Positions 12,561-23,434 of a DNA stretch of 64,000 bases are shown one piece after another; the first letter of the stretch is position 1, and each line of letters begins with the position of its first letter. The position numbers were made by a program, and so were the translations under genes. Location: the NCBI GenBank assembly GCA_030490835.1, contig CM059971.1, positions 124,001 through 188,000 on the forward strand. The letters run 5' to 3'. Below the pieces are notes generated by a model, which did no database searches, had not been told where the DNA came from, and was given only the letters and a program-made list of their open reading frames with translations. The DNA is from Annona cherimola. Lineage: Eukaryota; Streptophyta; Magnoliopsida; Magnoliales; Annonaceae.

Positions 12561-13271
12561 AAATCACAGGCTATGTAGTAGAATCCAGATCATATATCTA
12601 TGTGTTAATTACATCAGCTACTGAAGTCAGGGAGGATGAAATCACAGGCTATGTAGTAGAATCAATATATATTTTTAATTTGGACCCTATTTTCTAATTT
12701 ATTTCAATGATGGCTTTATGAGATATTATATTATTATATGTTGCCTGTTCCATAAAAAAAAAAAACCTATGTGTTGGCTACAATTCTATCATAATTGCAT
12801 GATGTTATCTGGTTGATAACGAATGATGCAAATAAAACCATTTGTACTTTTTTATGGAAGCACTCATTTGTACTTCTTTATTGGGCAATGATTCAGTGAT
12901 TGACAAATATATCAAATATTTCTTTAAATTTAAATCACTCATAATCATGTTTATGCATCTCTAAATTCAGTGCAAGCACTCATAAATACATGCATAGACT
13001 AAAGGTTTTATACTTTTAAAAAAAGCAAAAAATGAAAAAAATCAGTTTTTTGGGCACAAACTAACAATTGCTGATCTCATAAAAAAATGCTAACAACATC
13101 ATGGCTCTCTAAATATTTAACAAATTTTCATTCAATCGACATGAGATTTCGCAGCCACGCTGCCATGTCCGTGACTTTTTTTTCTAGTACTCATCTGATT
13201 ATTGCTTCCGTCGAAAAAAATTTTCATTATTGCTTTGGTTGTTGTACCTGTTTTGTTTTATTAGTGTTCTA
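12561..13271. other. AT-rich spacer upstream of CREG copy A
   Basis: The phrase 'AATCACAGGCTATGTAGTAG' occurs twice (about 12,565 and 12,640), and a related stretch, 'CATCAGCACCTGACGTCAGG', lies near 43,050 in unit 2. No gene or RNA is recognised. Confidence 0.4.
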
Positions 13272-13550
13272 TTTTGCAAAATCATAAATTATGGGCAGTT
13301 TTCTGTAAAATTATCCTCAAGTTCAAATTGGTTTTTCATGGTTTCTAACAAACAAGTCCAAGTCCGGTTTTTTCTCTAAGCACATATTTGACTTCTTTAT
13401 TTAATATAGTTTTGCTGAGTACCTTTCTTTTCGTACATCTAATCGAATATATAGAGTTTGGGAAAAAATTGATGATTTACAAAAATTAAAAATTTTCATT
13501 CATTCCTCAATAATTAAATATATAAATTTCCAAGATTTCTTGTAAATCTT
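13272..13550 (+). mobile_element. Fragment of the LTR-Y family
   Basis: It is homologous to 51,350-51,670 inside the solo LTR at 50,120-51,908: shared blocks are TTTTGCAAAATCATAAA, TTTTCTGTAAAATT, ATTTAATAT and TTTGGRAAAAARTKGATGA. The fragment ends about 115 bp before the CREG copy A start codon, so it has replaced or invaded the ancestral promoter region. Confidence 0.5.
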
Positions 13551-13665
13551 AACTGCATAACCTTCGACCTTCTGTTTATTTAAACGCCTGCCAGCGCTTT
13601 ACCAAGCAACACATTCACACGACTTTAGCGTTTTGCCCAACAGAACAGCAGCTTGTCAAGAGAGA

Positions 13666-13758
13666 ATGGCTTCCAAAAACAACACCCCGGAACAACTTGC
13701 TGCAAAGGCCCTGCATCTCGTCGCTCAGACGAAGCAGGGCGTCAACAGGGGCTTTGTA

Positions 13759-13838
<80 letters not shown>

Positions 13839-16800
13839 AGCTGGACTCTGTGGTTCTGGGAGTTCTAGTTCAGACCCGATATGAGAATATTGGGCTTGAT
13901 TTTATCTGAGCATCACAACGCCTGTACCAGGCCGTATGGTTGATATTTCTTTTTTGGAAGTTTGAAAATATTCCTACATGATGTCACTGTGTTTTTGTGG
14001 TTGCAGCACCATCTCGAGTCGTCTGGAGGGCTATCCATTTGGGTACAGTACTCATTTCAGCTAAGTTTTTAGCTTTGGTGTTGGTAATTTAGAACCGAAA
14101 AGAAAATTTCCCATTTGAACAAAAGAGCCGTAGATGCATTGGAGGTATGGTAGCTGAGCCTGCTTTGCCCATGTAGCTGTTTTTTTTTTTTTTTGAGAAA
14201 GCCCATGTAGCTGTTTGGCCTGCACACTAAGCACTTGATGGAGTTTGATTCTGTTTCTGTTGAAAGTCGATTTGGATAAGTGGGATGGCCTTGCTTGTGG
14301 TTTTACATTTGTGCAATCATTCTGTGCAAATAATTAAATTCCTTGTTGTCACCAGCTAACAGCAGTAGGCTTGGAAGATATGCTTCTGTCCTGATTTTCA
14401 ATCCAGCATTTAACTGACGATTGTCTCTGTTTTCTCCTGACACCGCAAAAACCTGCAGAAACGTAGTTTCATTCAGAAGCAGTCGTGGAATCCCTTACTT
14501 CTATCTCTCTGCTGAGGATCCTAGTCGAACAGATGCCGCCAAGAATGGAAGGACTTCACTTACTGTCTGTGAAGATGCCCTTGTAACTCATGGCAAAAAA
14601 GATCCTGAGAACCCATGGCAAAATAGATCCTGGGCCATACTTACTCTTTCAGGGAAGGTACGCGGCAAAAAACAAACACTGCAAACTAGCAAGATTATAT
14701 ACATTTCCATTGCCAACCAATTAAATAGGACGACATGTATGATGGATTTATGAAATAGGATAGAAATGGAATGGATACAAGGACGGTTAAAAAAATATTT
14801 GGAAGAGAATCGAATTTTATTTGGCAAAGGTATGGGTCGTTACATGCACATAGGATTATTATTAATAATAATATTATTATTATTATTATTTACAAATGAA
14901 ATGGTGCGGCCCCCTTTTGATAGCTAACTTCAGTCGGTTAACTTCATAAAAATCTAACCTCAATCTATGACATTTAATCACCTGACTTACACAGATTTTT
15001 GTGCGTGCAAATTGCATACAGCCTTCTAGAAAATTATACTGCTGTATTAGTCCACCATTTAATGTAAAGTATATGTATGCGTAAATATTTGTGTTGCCGA
15101 CTTGTCCAACTTGCATGCCATCATTATCCGACATGTAGAATTTTCACGTTGCTGTTGGTATCCAGATTTTTCTGGATTATTTTTTTCAACACTACTTAAT
15201 TCAGAAAAATCTATAACTCCCAAGTTGTTCTTTGAATCGTAAAAATTTCTCCAACAGAATGACTTTGGTGAAGATATCCGATAGCTGCTCATTTGTTCTG
15301 CAAAATCATAGTTGAATTTCACCATTTTTTACGAGCTCTCAAATGAAGTGATAACGAAAATCATTGTACTTCGAACGGCTGTAAAAAACTAATTCTTGGT
15401 AACAGCAATGGATGACATATTGTCACAATAAATTATTATAGGAGACTTCGCTTCGTAGTGTAGGTCTCGTAGAACTCTTCTCAGTCATACTGCTTTCCAT
15501 ACCGCACTTGTTTCTGCTATGTATTCTGCTACCATTGTAGATAAGGTCACTATATTTTGTTTCTTTGACGACGAAGAGATAATATTCGATCCCAGAGAAA
15601 ATATATAACCATTCGTACTTTTCTGATCATTAATAAAACTAGCTCAATCACTGTCTGTATAACCGGTCAAGATAAAGTCTTTTTCTGACTTATATAGAAT
15701 ACCATGATTTTCATACCTAGATATATCTTAAAATTCTCTTCGCAGCTGCAAAATATAGCTTACTTAGCTTTGATATATATATTGAGACAATACTGACTGC
15801 ATTAACTATATATGGCCTCGTATTGGTCAAACATATGAGAGATCCAACTACGCTACGGTAAATTGTCTCGTCCACCTTTTCTTTTCCATCATTTTTAGAT
15901 AATTTTTTATTTATGGCCATTGGCGGGGACATAGGCATGTAGTTTGTCATATTAAATATCTTCAATATATCATCTACGTAGTTTTCTCAGGAAATAAATA
16001 TCATACCTAAATATTCTCTTATTTACATACCGAGAAAATATTTCATAATTCCTAGATCTGTCATCTCATATTTTTGCATTATAGACTTCTTAAAATCTTC
16101 AACCATTTGTGGGTTAGTACCCATACGGATAAGATCATCCACATATAAGTATAAAATAATAAAATCTTAAGCTCTTTGTGCTTTTATATAGAGTGATGGC
16201 TCACTTGGACTTCTGGTAAAGCCATGTTGAAGAAGATAATTATCAATATTACTATTCTAAGCTCTTTGAGCTGGCTTTAGACCATATAAGGCCATGTGCA
16301 ATTTATATACTTTGTCTTTTTTGCCTTCTATAATATAACGTCCTGGTTGCTCTACATATATTTCTTCTTTAATTTCTCCACTTAGAAAAGCTGATTTGAC
16401 ATCTAGTTGAAAGACCTGCAATTTTAGCTGTGCGACGAGAACAAGCATGGTTTGAATAGTTTCCATACGAACAAATCGAAGCAAATGTTTTCGTATAATC
16501 AATTCCAGGCAACTAAGAATAGCCTTTGACAACCAGCCTAGCTTTATATTTTTAAATAGAACAATCTTCATTATATTTGGTTCTACAAACTCATTTCAAT
16601 CCAATAATCTCCTTGTCTTGTGGTTCGTCAACCAGCATCCAAGTTTGATTTTTCCCGATCATTCTCATCTCCTCATTCATAGAATTTGTCCAATGTTCTT
16701 CTTTTATAGCATCTTGAAATTTGTGTGGCTTACAAGCAAAGAATGCCACATCATTCTCATCTTCTCATTCATAGCATTTATCCAATGTTCTTCTTTTATA

Positions 16801-19800
16801 GCATCTTGAAATTTTTGTGGCTTACAAGCAAAGATTGCCACATCATAATGCTCATAAATATCTTCCAAGGATCGCCACTTCCGTAGAGGAGATGAGTCTG
16901 GAGATGAGATAGAAGAAGAACTAGAGCTTGAATTAGCCCTTAGAGATGCTAGTGGAGAACTTAGACTTTGATCATTTTTCTTCTCATCTTCTTGATGTAA
17001 CTGTGGCCCTAATTGTTTAGACTCATTCCAAGGCCAAGATTCCATCTCACCAAAACTGACATCCTTGAAATAATTAATCATTTGGCATCGGGCTTATAGA
17101 AATGATAGCCCTTAGATTCATTACTATAGCCAAGAAATATACATGTTTCTCCTTGTTTATCCATTTTTTTTCTATTTTCATTTGGTATGTGTGCATATGT
17201 GACACACCTAAAAATTTTAAAATGCTCAACTTTTGGCTTTCTTTTGTACAAAGCCTCATGGGTATCATATTTGGAACTGCCTTTGTTGGAGACCTGTTGA
17301 GAATATAAATGGTTGTGTTAATAACCTCCCCCACGATTAGTTCTTAATATTTTCAAATAATATCCACTTTGTTGTTCAACAAAGGCCTTGAATTGAACAA
17401 AATAAGAAATAGCTTCAGACTTCTGCTTAAGAAAATATACCCACATCATACGGGTAAAATCATCAACAAAGAGAAGGAAGTACCTTTTGCCGCTTAAAGA
17501 TATATTTTGAGAAGGCCCCTATATATCAGCATAAACGAGCTCCAGAGGCGCTTTAGCTCTCTAGGATGACTTGAAAAATAGCAATCTTTGCATTTTGCCA
17601 TAAATGTAGCCTTCACATACTTTCTTCTCAATAGTGTTAAATGGAAGCCCAATAACCATACCTTTTCATTCGAGCACTTTCAGACTATTAAAGTTCAAGT
17701 GCCCAAATCTTAGATGCCATAATGCAGAGTCATCCACATTTTTGTAATTTAATTCATATTTTTGAGCCGAAGGCATAATAAGAGGAAATACATTGTTGGA
17801 AGCCATTTTTACTGTAGCAATTAATTGCCTCTTTTGCTTATCAATAATGAGGCACTTGCCATCTTTGAATTTCACCAAATGGTCTCTTTGAACTAGTTGG
17901 CCCACATTTAATAAATTTTGGACTAGTTCAGGTATGTAAATAACATCATAAATAAATTTCGAAATTTAATTTTTTGATTTCACGGTGATAATGTCTTTTC
18001 CTTCAATATTTTGGGATTTACCATCCCTAAGAGTCACCTTGGACTTCATATTTTTATCAATTTTGACAAAATAATTTTTATCACTAGTCATGTGGTTTGA
18101 ACAACCACTGTTAATATACCAGACATCATGTGGCTCTTTTTGAAGATTTAAATAGGAGATGAATGCTTGATCATTTGAGCCACTATTTTCTAAATAATTT
18201 GCCTCCTGTTTGTACCAGCAGTCTTTATCAAAATGAGTGGCCCTCTCGCAACTTGTGCATTTATAACGACAATTATTTAAGTTATGGCCACTTTTATTGC
18301 ATAATTTGCGATAAGAAGGAAATTTAGAATTTTCCTATTTTCTTGATTTTGGAATTTTTCTCTCCGCTTGCCATGGTTATTTGGTGGATTTTTTTTGAAA
18401 TTTAGCTATTTTCTCCTTTTTCTTGAATTTTCTTTTCTCCATCCCTTTTTGAAATATTGAATTTTAATTGAAAAGCTTGCTCTAGTGGTTGTTCTCAAAA
18501 TCTATGCATTCTTTCTTTGTGGACTTGAAGAGAACCCATAATTCAACTAAGGAGAGCATAGATAAATCTTTGGATTCTTCTATAGCAGCCACCACATGAT
18601 CGAATTTATGAGGAAAGCTTCTTAATATTTTTGAAATAATTCTTTTACCTTTGATTGTATCCTCACAGCTTCTAATTTGATTTATAATATTAGAAACATG
18701 GGAGAAAAATGCTTACACTATTTCTCCTTCTCTCATTAATAGAGTATTAAAATTTTTCCATAATGATTGGAGCTTGATGAAAATTACTCTGTCATGACCT
18801 TTAAATTCATTTTTCAAAATTTTCAATGCCAGACGCCATAATTCTTGGATATATTGTCTTGCCTACTCCTTGTTGAATATATAACAAGGCTATTGCATCT
18901 CGCATTTGATTTTCATAATATTATTTTTTTCTTATTTTCATCTCAAGATGCAAGTTCTATGTCATCCTTGCGTTGCTCATAGCCATATTGGACTAAGTCC
19001 CATAATCCATGTGATATAAATAGGGTCTTCATTTGTATACTCCAAAAATCCTTAGCTTCACCTTCAAATATGGGGACCGATGTTTGGGTGTAATTAAATA
19101 TGGTGATGGAGGCCATTGGTGGCGTACCTTAAAATATCTCCATGCAAGAGTAGCGTGGCAGCGAAATAACAGCTTCCACAGCTCCGGGATCATGTAGCTC
19201 TAATACCACTGATGGATTTATGAAATAGGATAGAAATAGAATGGATACACACAACTACGGTTAAAAAATATTTGGAAGAGAAGAAATTTTAACGAGCACA
19301 AGGTATCGGTCGTTACATGCACATAGGATTTTTTTTTTTCTTTTTTACAAAATGAAAGAGTGCGGTCCTCTTTTTATAGCTAACTTAAGTCTGTTGCATT
19401 CAAAAATATTTAACCGCAATCTATGATATTTAATCACCGACTTACACAGATTTTTGTGCGTGCAAATTGCATACAGCCTTCTTGAATTTTATACTGCTGG
19501 ACTAGTCCACCATTTAATATAAAGTTCATATATACGTAAATATTTGTGTTCCCGACTTAGCCAACTTGCATGCCATCATTATCTGACTTGTAGAATTTTC
19601 ACATTGCTGCTGGTATCCAGATTTTTCTGGATTATTTTTTTCAACAATATATGTATATATAGCTTTGTCTCTTCCTTTGCGTGATATTTAATATTTCATC
19701 TGAAGTTGGCAAAGGCAAAATCCGATGAGGCAACAGATGCAAAGACTGCTTTGGAAAAGCATCTTAACTTGAAGGGTTAGTATAGTACTCAATTTTAAAT

Positions 19801-20019
19801 GACCTGGAAATTTAGCATCCTAGCATGAAGGACCGTCTGAAGATGCACCTTGCATTGTAACTAATCTTTCTGCTTTTCTTCTGGTGTTCTACAGAGCGGT
19901 CCGAGGGCCACGGCTTCCAGTTCTACAAACTGGACGTTGAGAAGGTGTTCCTGATTGACGGGGTTGGTCCAGCTAAAGAAGTCCATGTAGATGAGTACCT
20001 CAAGAACGTCAAGGCATGA
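13666..20019 (+). CDS. CREG-like FMN-binding split-barrel gene, copy A (probably decaying), with copia in intron 3
   Basis: This is a five-exon gene of the CREG family (cellular repressor of E1A-stimulated genes; FMN-binding split-barrel fold, plant role unclear). Exons inferred by comparison with copies B and C are 13,666-13,748, 14,007-14,042, 14,459-14,657, 19,700-19,775 and 19,895-20,019. They total about 172 codons against roughly 200 in the family. Landmarks are a family-like N-terminus ending 'LVAQTKQGV', 'YPFGNVVSF' across exons 2-3, 'GIPYFYLSAEDP' and 'LTLSGK' in exon 3, and 'GHGFQFYKLDVEKVFLID' in exon 5. All five exons are open in one joined frame. The expected intron-1 donor reads AG|GG instead of AG|GT; using the nearby GTAAGG at 13,756 instead shifts the frame to a stop in exon 3. 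The intron-3 acceptor reads CAT, although an AG six bases further on keeps frame. Exon 3 has lost the residues after VVSF seen in copy C. The copia element fills intron 3. No signal peptide is seen. The family is assigned with confidence, but activity is doubtful. Confidence 0.7.
13762..13838. repeat. (CT)n microsatellite in intron 1 of CREG copy A
   Basis: A nearly pure CT run with a single G interruption at 13,827 directly follows the GTAAGG at 13,756-13,761. The Leu/Ser-repeat open frames across it are artefacts. A corresponding CT-rich stretch in copy C starts at 48,191, where the end of exon 1 should be. Confidence 0.95.
14740..15191 (-). repeat. 3' LTR of the copia element
   Basis: 452 bp, starting TGTTGAAAAAAATAATCC (minus strand, from 15,191) and ending AAATCCATCA at 14,740. 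It matches 19,210-19,646 along its whole length with scattered substitutions and a TAA/TTA-rich expansion near 14,862-14,890. Its divergence from the other LTR could date the insertion. Confidence 0.93.
15200..15965 (-). pseudogene. Copia RT C-terminus and RNase H
   Basis: The frame at 15,717-15,965 encodes the end of the RT region with 'YRSVVGSLICLTNTRP' and 'AAKRILRYI', the standard copia landmarks. Downstream to about 15,200 come RNase H blocks in several frames: 'GYTDSD', 'KKQNIVTLST', 'AEYIAETSAVWKAV' and 'IIYCDNMSSIAV'. Interrupting stops show that the domain is dead. Confidence 0.85.
16257..16571 (-). pseudogene. Copia reverse transcriptase N-terminal part
   Basis: The 104-codon frame contains 'QLDVKSAFLSGEIKEEIYVE' (residues about 56-75; the D of QLDVKSAF is the first catalytic Asp) and 'DKVYKLHMALYGLKPAQRA' at the end. 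The YVDD-type second active-site block lies downstream around 16,120-16,170 in another frame, which shows a break. In an intact element this enzyme copies the genomic RNA into cDNA. Confidence 0.88.
16704..17665 (-). pseudogene. Copia integrase (core and C-terminal region), catalytic residue changed
   Basis: Fragments in several frames: near 17,540 the first catalytic Asp occurs in 'LVYADI' followed by a stop and GP; near 17,480 comes 'YFLLFVDDFTRMMWVYFL'. At 17,336-17,338 the codon for the second catalytic Asp reads AAT (Asn) in 'LRTNRG' (normally L-R-T-D-R/N-G). The frame 17,074-17,334 carries 'INTTIYILNRSPTKAVPN', and 16,704-17,081 holds the Ser-rich linker before RT. Stops and the D-to-N change make it inactive. 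Confidence 0.85.
17666..17905 (-). pseudogene. Copia GAG-pre-integrase domain
   Basis: The frame ends with 'LWHLRFGHLNFNSLKVLE', the conserved H-x-R-x-G-H signature that precedes integrase in copia polyproteins (first zinc-binding histidines). It continues directly upstream of the broken integrase core. Confidence 0.85.
18100..19116 (-). pseudogene. Copia gag (UBN2 domain and CCHC zinc knuckle)
   Basis: The start codon is probably at 19,116 (minus). Readable blocks in shifting frames are 'FWSIQMKTLFISHGLWDLV', 'LMREGEIV', 'FFSHVSNIINQIRSC' and 'SFPHKFDHVVAAIEESKDLS', all typical of the UBN2 gag domain. Around 18,220-18,262 there is a zinc knuckle with spacing C-x2-C-x4-H-x4-C (CTSCERATHFDKDC). 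Gag would package element RNA. Multiple stops are present. Confidence 0.85.
19197..19208 (-). promoter_or_regulatory. Primer-binding site of the copia element
   Basis: The minus strand reads TGGTATTAGAGC, matching 11 of 12 bases of the initiator-tRNA-Met complement TGGTATCAGAGC. It lies one base inside the 5' LTR end at 19,210, which fixes the orientation of the element. Confidence 0.9.
19210..19646 (-). repeat. 5' LTR of the copia element
   Basis: 437 bp, bounded by TG (minus strand, at 19,646) and CA (at 19,210) and followed by the primer-binding site. It carries a T-rich tract near 19,330 and small indels relative to the 3' LTR. Confidence 0.93.
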
Positions 20020-20073
20020 AAACGATTACCAGCGGAACGTATCTTTCTTCATGCATGTGATGTCATCGAATCT

Positions 20074-20079
20074 AATAAA
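20074..20079 (+). terminator. Probable poly(A) signal of CREG copy A
   Basis: AATAAA lies 55 bases after the stop codon. The same 'GAATCTAATAAATG' context is kept after copy B (31,347-31,352) and copy C (49,524-49,529), which supports it as part of the ancestral 3' UTR. Confidence 0.6.
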
Positions 20080-20569
20080 TGCTATGACAGTAATATTTCA
20101 GAAATAATAATAATAATAATAACAATAAATAAATAAATAAATAAATGCTATGATAGGAGAGGCACCTGATATGAGTTGTCTAACCAACTGTACGGACCTC
20201 TTTTGATATATATATGTGTGTGCATGTGAATGTTTGGTGGTTTATGACCCTTAATTATATCTGTGATCTTTGATCCAGATGGGATTTCCTATAATCTTTC
20301 ACACCTCCGATTCGGGTATATTAAATAATAAGATTCGAAGATAGATTTTATTTGACATGTTCTTTCGGCCGCATGTATTATTGACCGACTCCTAACAAGT
20401 GCTAAGCCACTGTTAGCTATTAGGACCTAAACAATTATAATGTGTAAGTGAAAATTAGGGCATCGTGGACAAGATAAATATGAAACCTTTTCTATTTCTC
20501 AGGATATTATAAGATCTGTTTTAAGGGTTGAAATTCGGAATAGTATTAACACACATTGTAAGAGGTGAA
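20080..20569. repeat. 3' flank of CREG, shared by all three copies
   Basis: The order is (TAA)n, a TA/TG microsatellite (about 20,205-20,225), then 'GGTTTATGACCCTTAATTAT' and 'GGGATTTCCT/GCTGCAATCTTTC' blocks that recur at 32,250-32,550 and 49,560-50,030. No gene is recognised. In copy B the TA run here has been invaded by two foldback elements. Confidence 0.7.
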
Positions 20570-20929
20570 CTGATTCAATTCATCCAGGTGCAAAGCCTTA
20601 TTTTTTTTTATATATTTTTAAAAATTTTCACCCAACTGTTAAACTAAGTGTATTTAACATGTGTATTAATTTTTATCTATTTTTGAAGATTTTTAGATTT
20701 TTTCAGATTTTTAAAAATTAATAGCATTTTCAATAATTTAAAATTACTAAAATACCACTGGTTATTAAAAATTCAAAAAATATCTAAAAATCTCCAAAAT
20801 TGGTAAAAATTAATAGACATGTTAAATACACTTAAATTAACAATTTTATGAAAAATTTTAAAAAAATAAAAGATAAGTTTTGCACCTGGTTGCATTGAAA
20901 TTTCAATGCAACAAAGTGCATTGAATCAG
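20570..20929. mobile_element. Foldback-A MITE, copy 1
   Basis: The element is close to an inverted repeat over its whole length: CTGATTCAATTCATCCAGG at the left and CCTGGTTGCATTGAAATTTC ... TTGAATCAG at the right, with mirrored 'TTTTTAGATTTTT', 'AATTTAAAATTACTAAAAT' and 'GTGTATTTAACATGTG' blocks inside. Orthologous copies are at 32,551-32,924 and 50,031-52,184 (interrupted), with fragments near 10,430-10,530 and 39,040-39,250. No transposase is present, and the target duplication is not clear. Confidence 0.75.
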
Positions 20930-21905
20930 GTATGTAATTCACGATGGCAATGGCATGAGAAATAAGGCACTCAGGCTGGTTCTCTTTAATGGAAAATTTT
21001 GGGAGGGAATGGATATGCAAAACTATTCTTCAAAGGCTAAACACTAATTTAAATGAGCAACTTGGGGTAAGGTATCCATTAGTAACCACCGATCCGACCC
21101 TAATTTGAGTAAGGTAAAATATAAAATATTACCTGTGGGTATAGGTAAGAGAAAAATTATTATCAAGCCTCTCAAATAGAATGTGGGTAGGGCAAATATG
21201 TTGGATACCCGAAACCGACCTGCATGGATATAATTATAAATATGTATGCGATATATATTATATAGTATGTATTGTATCTTGTTTACAATGTCTTGTGTAC
21301 TTTCTGATTTTAACAATTCGAATTCAAATGGATATTGTGCCTTGCGGAGTTATGGATTATGAAGTAAGAAACCAATTGAGCTTTTTTGTAGACGTTATTG
21401 ACTTACAAAAATCTTTTATAAATAAGCTTATGAATTGCGATTAATATATTAATAATTTTAATGATTAGGTTGTGACGATCTATACTTTATATTTTCTACA
21501 TAATAATGTAAAATATAACATATGTACTTGCGATTTTGAAATTTAAATGAGTATTGTTTTATTTTTTTAAGATAACATAGAAATATTTTTTAAAAATATT
21601 ATGTTTAAGTATTAAATGAACAGATTTAGAACCGAAACTAGAATGGGCGTTATGGGTAATGGGAACACAGGGTACACTAGGGACGAAACCGACAAATGAG
21701 TAAATCAAGGTAGAACTTTTTGCAAATAAAGTATGAGTCGAGTAGACTACTACCCAAAACGAACTGACCCTAGTTGCAACTTTAAACACTATACACCTTA
21801 AAAAAACCTCAACACTACATGGGTCAAGGGGTGCCAGTTCGGGTACTCGAGTACGGACCCAAGTAAGTCTAACTTTTAAATGGCTTTCGGTTGATATTAG
21901 TTGGG
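20930..21905. repeat. 750-bp 'GGGTA' repeat (hAT-like, non-autonomous) in unit 1
   Basis: The span about 21,050-21,850 begins near 'GCAACTTGGGGTAAGG' and ends near 'AGGGGTGCCAGTTCGGGTAC', which gives short imperfect inverted ends. Orthologous copies lie at 33,140-33,890 and 54,762-55,510. An independent inverted copy at 45,930-46,700 shows that it is a dispersed element and not only duplicated DNA. It codes for nothing. Position 21,069-21,073 (AAGGT) is the empty target of the solo LTR at 52,360-54,756. Confidence 0.6.
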
Positions 21906-22260
21906 TTTCAATAGTGAATTTGGGTTTAACTCGAACCGAATTCCAATACGATTTATTTGGGTTAATTGTACTCTGAACCAAATCACATCAGTGAAACAAT
22001 TCAAATTATTTAGATTAAATAACTCAAATAATTTCAATATATTTAGGCATAATCCTACATCTTATATTGACTTTAAATATACAACTAAATTTATTATATT
22101 TTTAATGAACTATAAACTAGATCTTATTTAAAATGTTTTGTGGTTGTATTGTTTTTTTTTGGTATTTGTATGAAAATGTATGATTTTTAATTAAATAGTA
22201 ACTCAATATATTAACTGATTACTAATGATATTAAATAATTTTTTTGATAATTAACTATAT
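21906..22260. other. AT-rich unit tail before the LINE insertion
   Basis: It is homologous to 55,580-55,945 in unit 2 and contains no gene. It ends in the target duplication AACTATAT (22,253-22,260) of the LINE. Confidence 0.55.
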
Positions 22261-22442
22261 ATATTTTTTGATAAAAGGAATCATTCTATCCCTATTCTCC
22301 TTTAATATTAAGGGGATTAGGGTTAGAGTAATCCAAGCATCTCATTGCCAAAAAATTGTCTGTACAGATTTTCTCACGAAGAGTTTGGGGGGGTTGCCTC
22401 ACCAACACTGGTGGTTCATAGAAGATATTAAAACCACTTCAG

Positions 22443-22832
22443 CTAAGAAATGAGCAACTGCATTTCCTTATGGAAGAACATGATGGACCAAAAAAGAATC
22501 AACGACATTGAGTATATTCCTAATTTCATCAATAATAAAGCCCACTGGGAAGTAATGTGTTCATTATTGGACAAGTAGTTGCATAATATGAGTGAATCTG
22601 TTTCAACCTGTGCTCGTCTAGCATTAATCTGAAGCACCCATCTCGACCCCAACAAAAAAGCCGTAGCCTCCATAAATAACGATTCCATCATGCCCACTTG
22701 TCTCGACCCTTTTGATATAACAAATTCGCCTTGGGAGTTCCTAATCATAGCTGCACAACGGAAAAAGCCAAATCCCCATGACTGCGAGTGTCGACATTTA
22801 TCTTGACAAATCCCGCCGGCGGCTTGGACCAA
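22443..22832 (-). pseudogene. LINE RNase H-like domain (RVT_3)
   Basis: The 129-codon frame contains 'GFGFFRCAAMIRNSQGEF' (first catalytic region, with the usual G-x-G-x-V-x-R-D-x-x-G pattern eroded), 'SLFMEATAFLLGSRW' (E of E-A-x-A-x-x-x-A) and 'QVETDSLILCNYLSN' (normally x-E-x-D-S). It is the last domain of plant L1 ORF2 proteins. It lies 150 bp downstream of the zf-RVT frame in the same element. Confidence 0.75.
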
Positions 22833-22984
22833 TGGGGCACCAAAGATTTGTCCAAAAGACCCGATTAAATGAGCATATTAGCACTCCTATGCTGGGTAAG
22901 GAACTCCGAACACCATGCCAATGTGTCTGTGAATTTTGGTTGAAGTCCCTTCTTTCTAAACTTGTTCCATAAGTACCATATCCT

Positions 22985-23434
22985 CTAGCAGCTCAAATTG
23001 AAACAAACAAGGTCCTCGGACCTATTTTCTTGCACTAGGGTTTCCAATATCTCCCCGACTATTACCCCCTGGTCAACCATCCTTGCAGCTTCCCTACAAA
23101 TCCCCTCAGTCATTGCACACCTCAAGAACAAGTGATTTGCATCTTTAGAATCATTCTTGCACAAAGCACAACATGGGTCCACTGCAATGCCCCTTTGAGT
23201 CAGATTTAGCAAGGTGTGAAGGGCATTTTTGACAAGTCTCCATCCAAAAATTATGACTTTACTTGGGAGTTTTATTCGCCATATTGCCTTATAACTCTCA
23301 GAGAGTGTCGGGTTGTCATCATCTGAAGACAATAATTTGTATGCCGACTTTACCGTGTAGAGACCATTTGGTTCATGCTTCCAGAATATACAGTCCTCCA
23401 TATTCCCATGGGGAAGGGGAATCCGATTGACCAT
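22985..23434 (-). pseudogene. LINE zf-RVT zinc-binding domain
   Basis: 149 codons matching the reverse-transcriptase zinc-binding domain: 'FWKHEPNGLYTVKSAYKLL' near residue 18, 'IWRIKLPSKVIIFGWRLVKN' near residue 51, 'LTQRGI' and then C-x2-C 'CCALCKNDSKDANHLFLRC', with the zinc ligands kept. It continues in other frames upstream to 24,106. Confidence 0.9.

Larger units (their letters stand above)
14740..19646 (-). mobile_element. Ty1/copia LTR retrotransposon, full-length but degenerate, in CREG intron 3
   Basis: The element is 4,907 bp on the minus strand with two LTRs (14,740-15,191 and 19,210-19,646), both reading TGTTGAAAAAAATAATCC ... TAAATCCATCA. The domain order on the minus strand is gag (UBN2, CCHC knuckle), GAG-pre-integrase, integrase, reverse transcriptase, RNase H, which is the copia order. 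Flanking 5-bp sequences are ATGTA (14,735-14,739) and ATATA (19,647-19,651), an imperfect duplication. Many stops and frameshifts break the single expected polyprotein, and the second catalytic Asp of integrase is Asn. The intron flanks continue on both sides as in copy C. Confidence 0.95.

Noticed and set aside
13633..13884. Open frames with (Leu-Ser)n repeats
   Set aside because: Produced by the CT microsatellite; only the first part from 13,666 is CREG exon 1.
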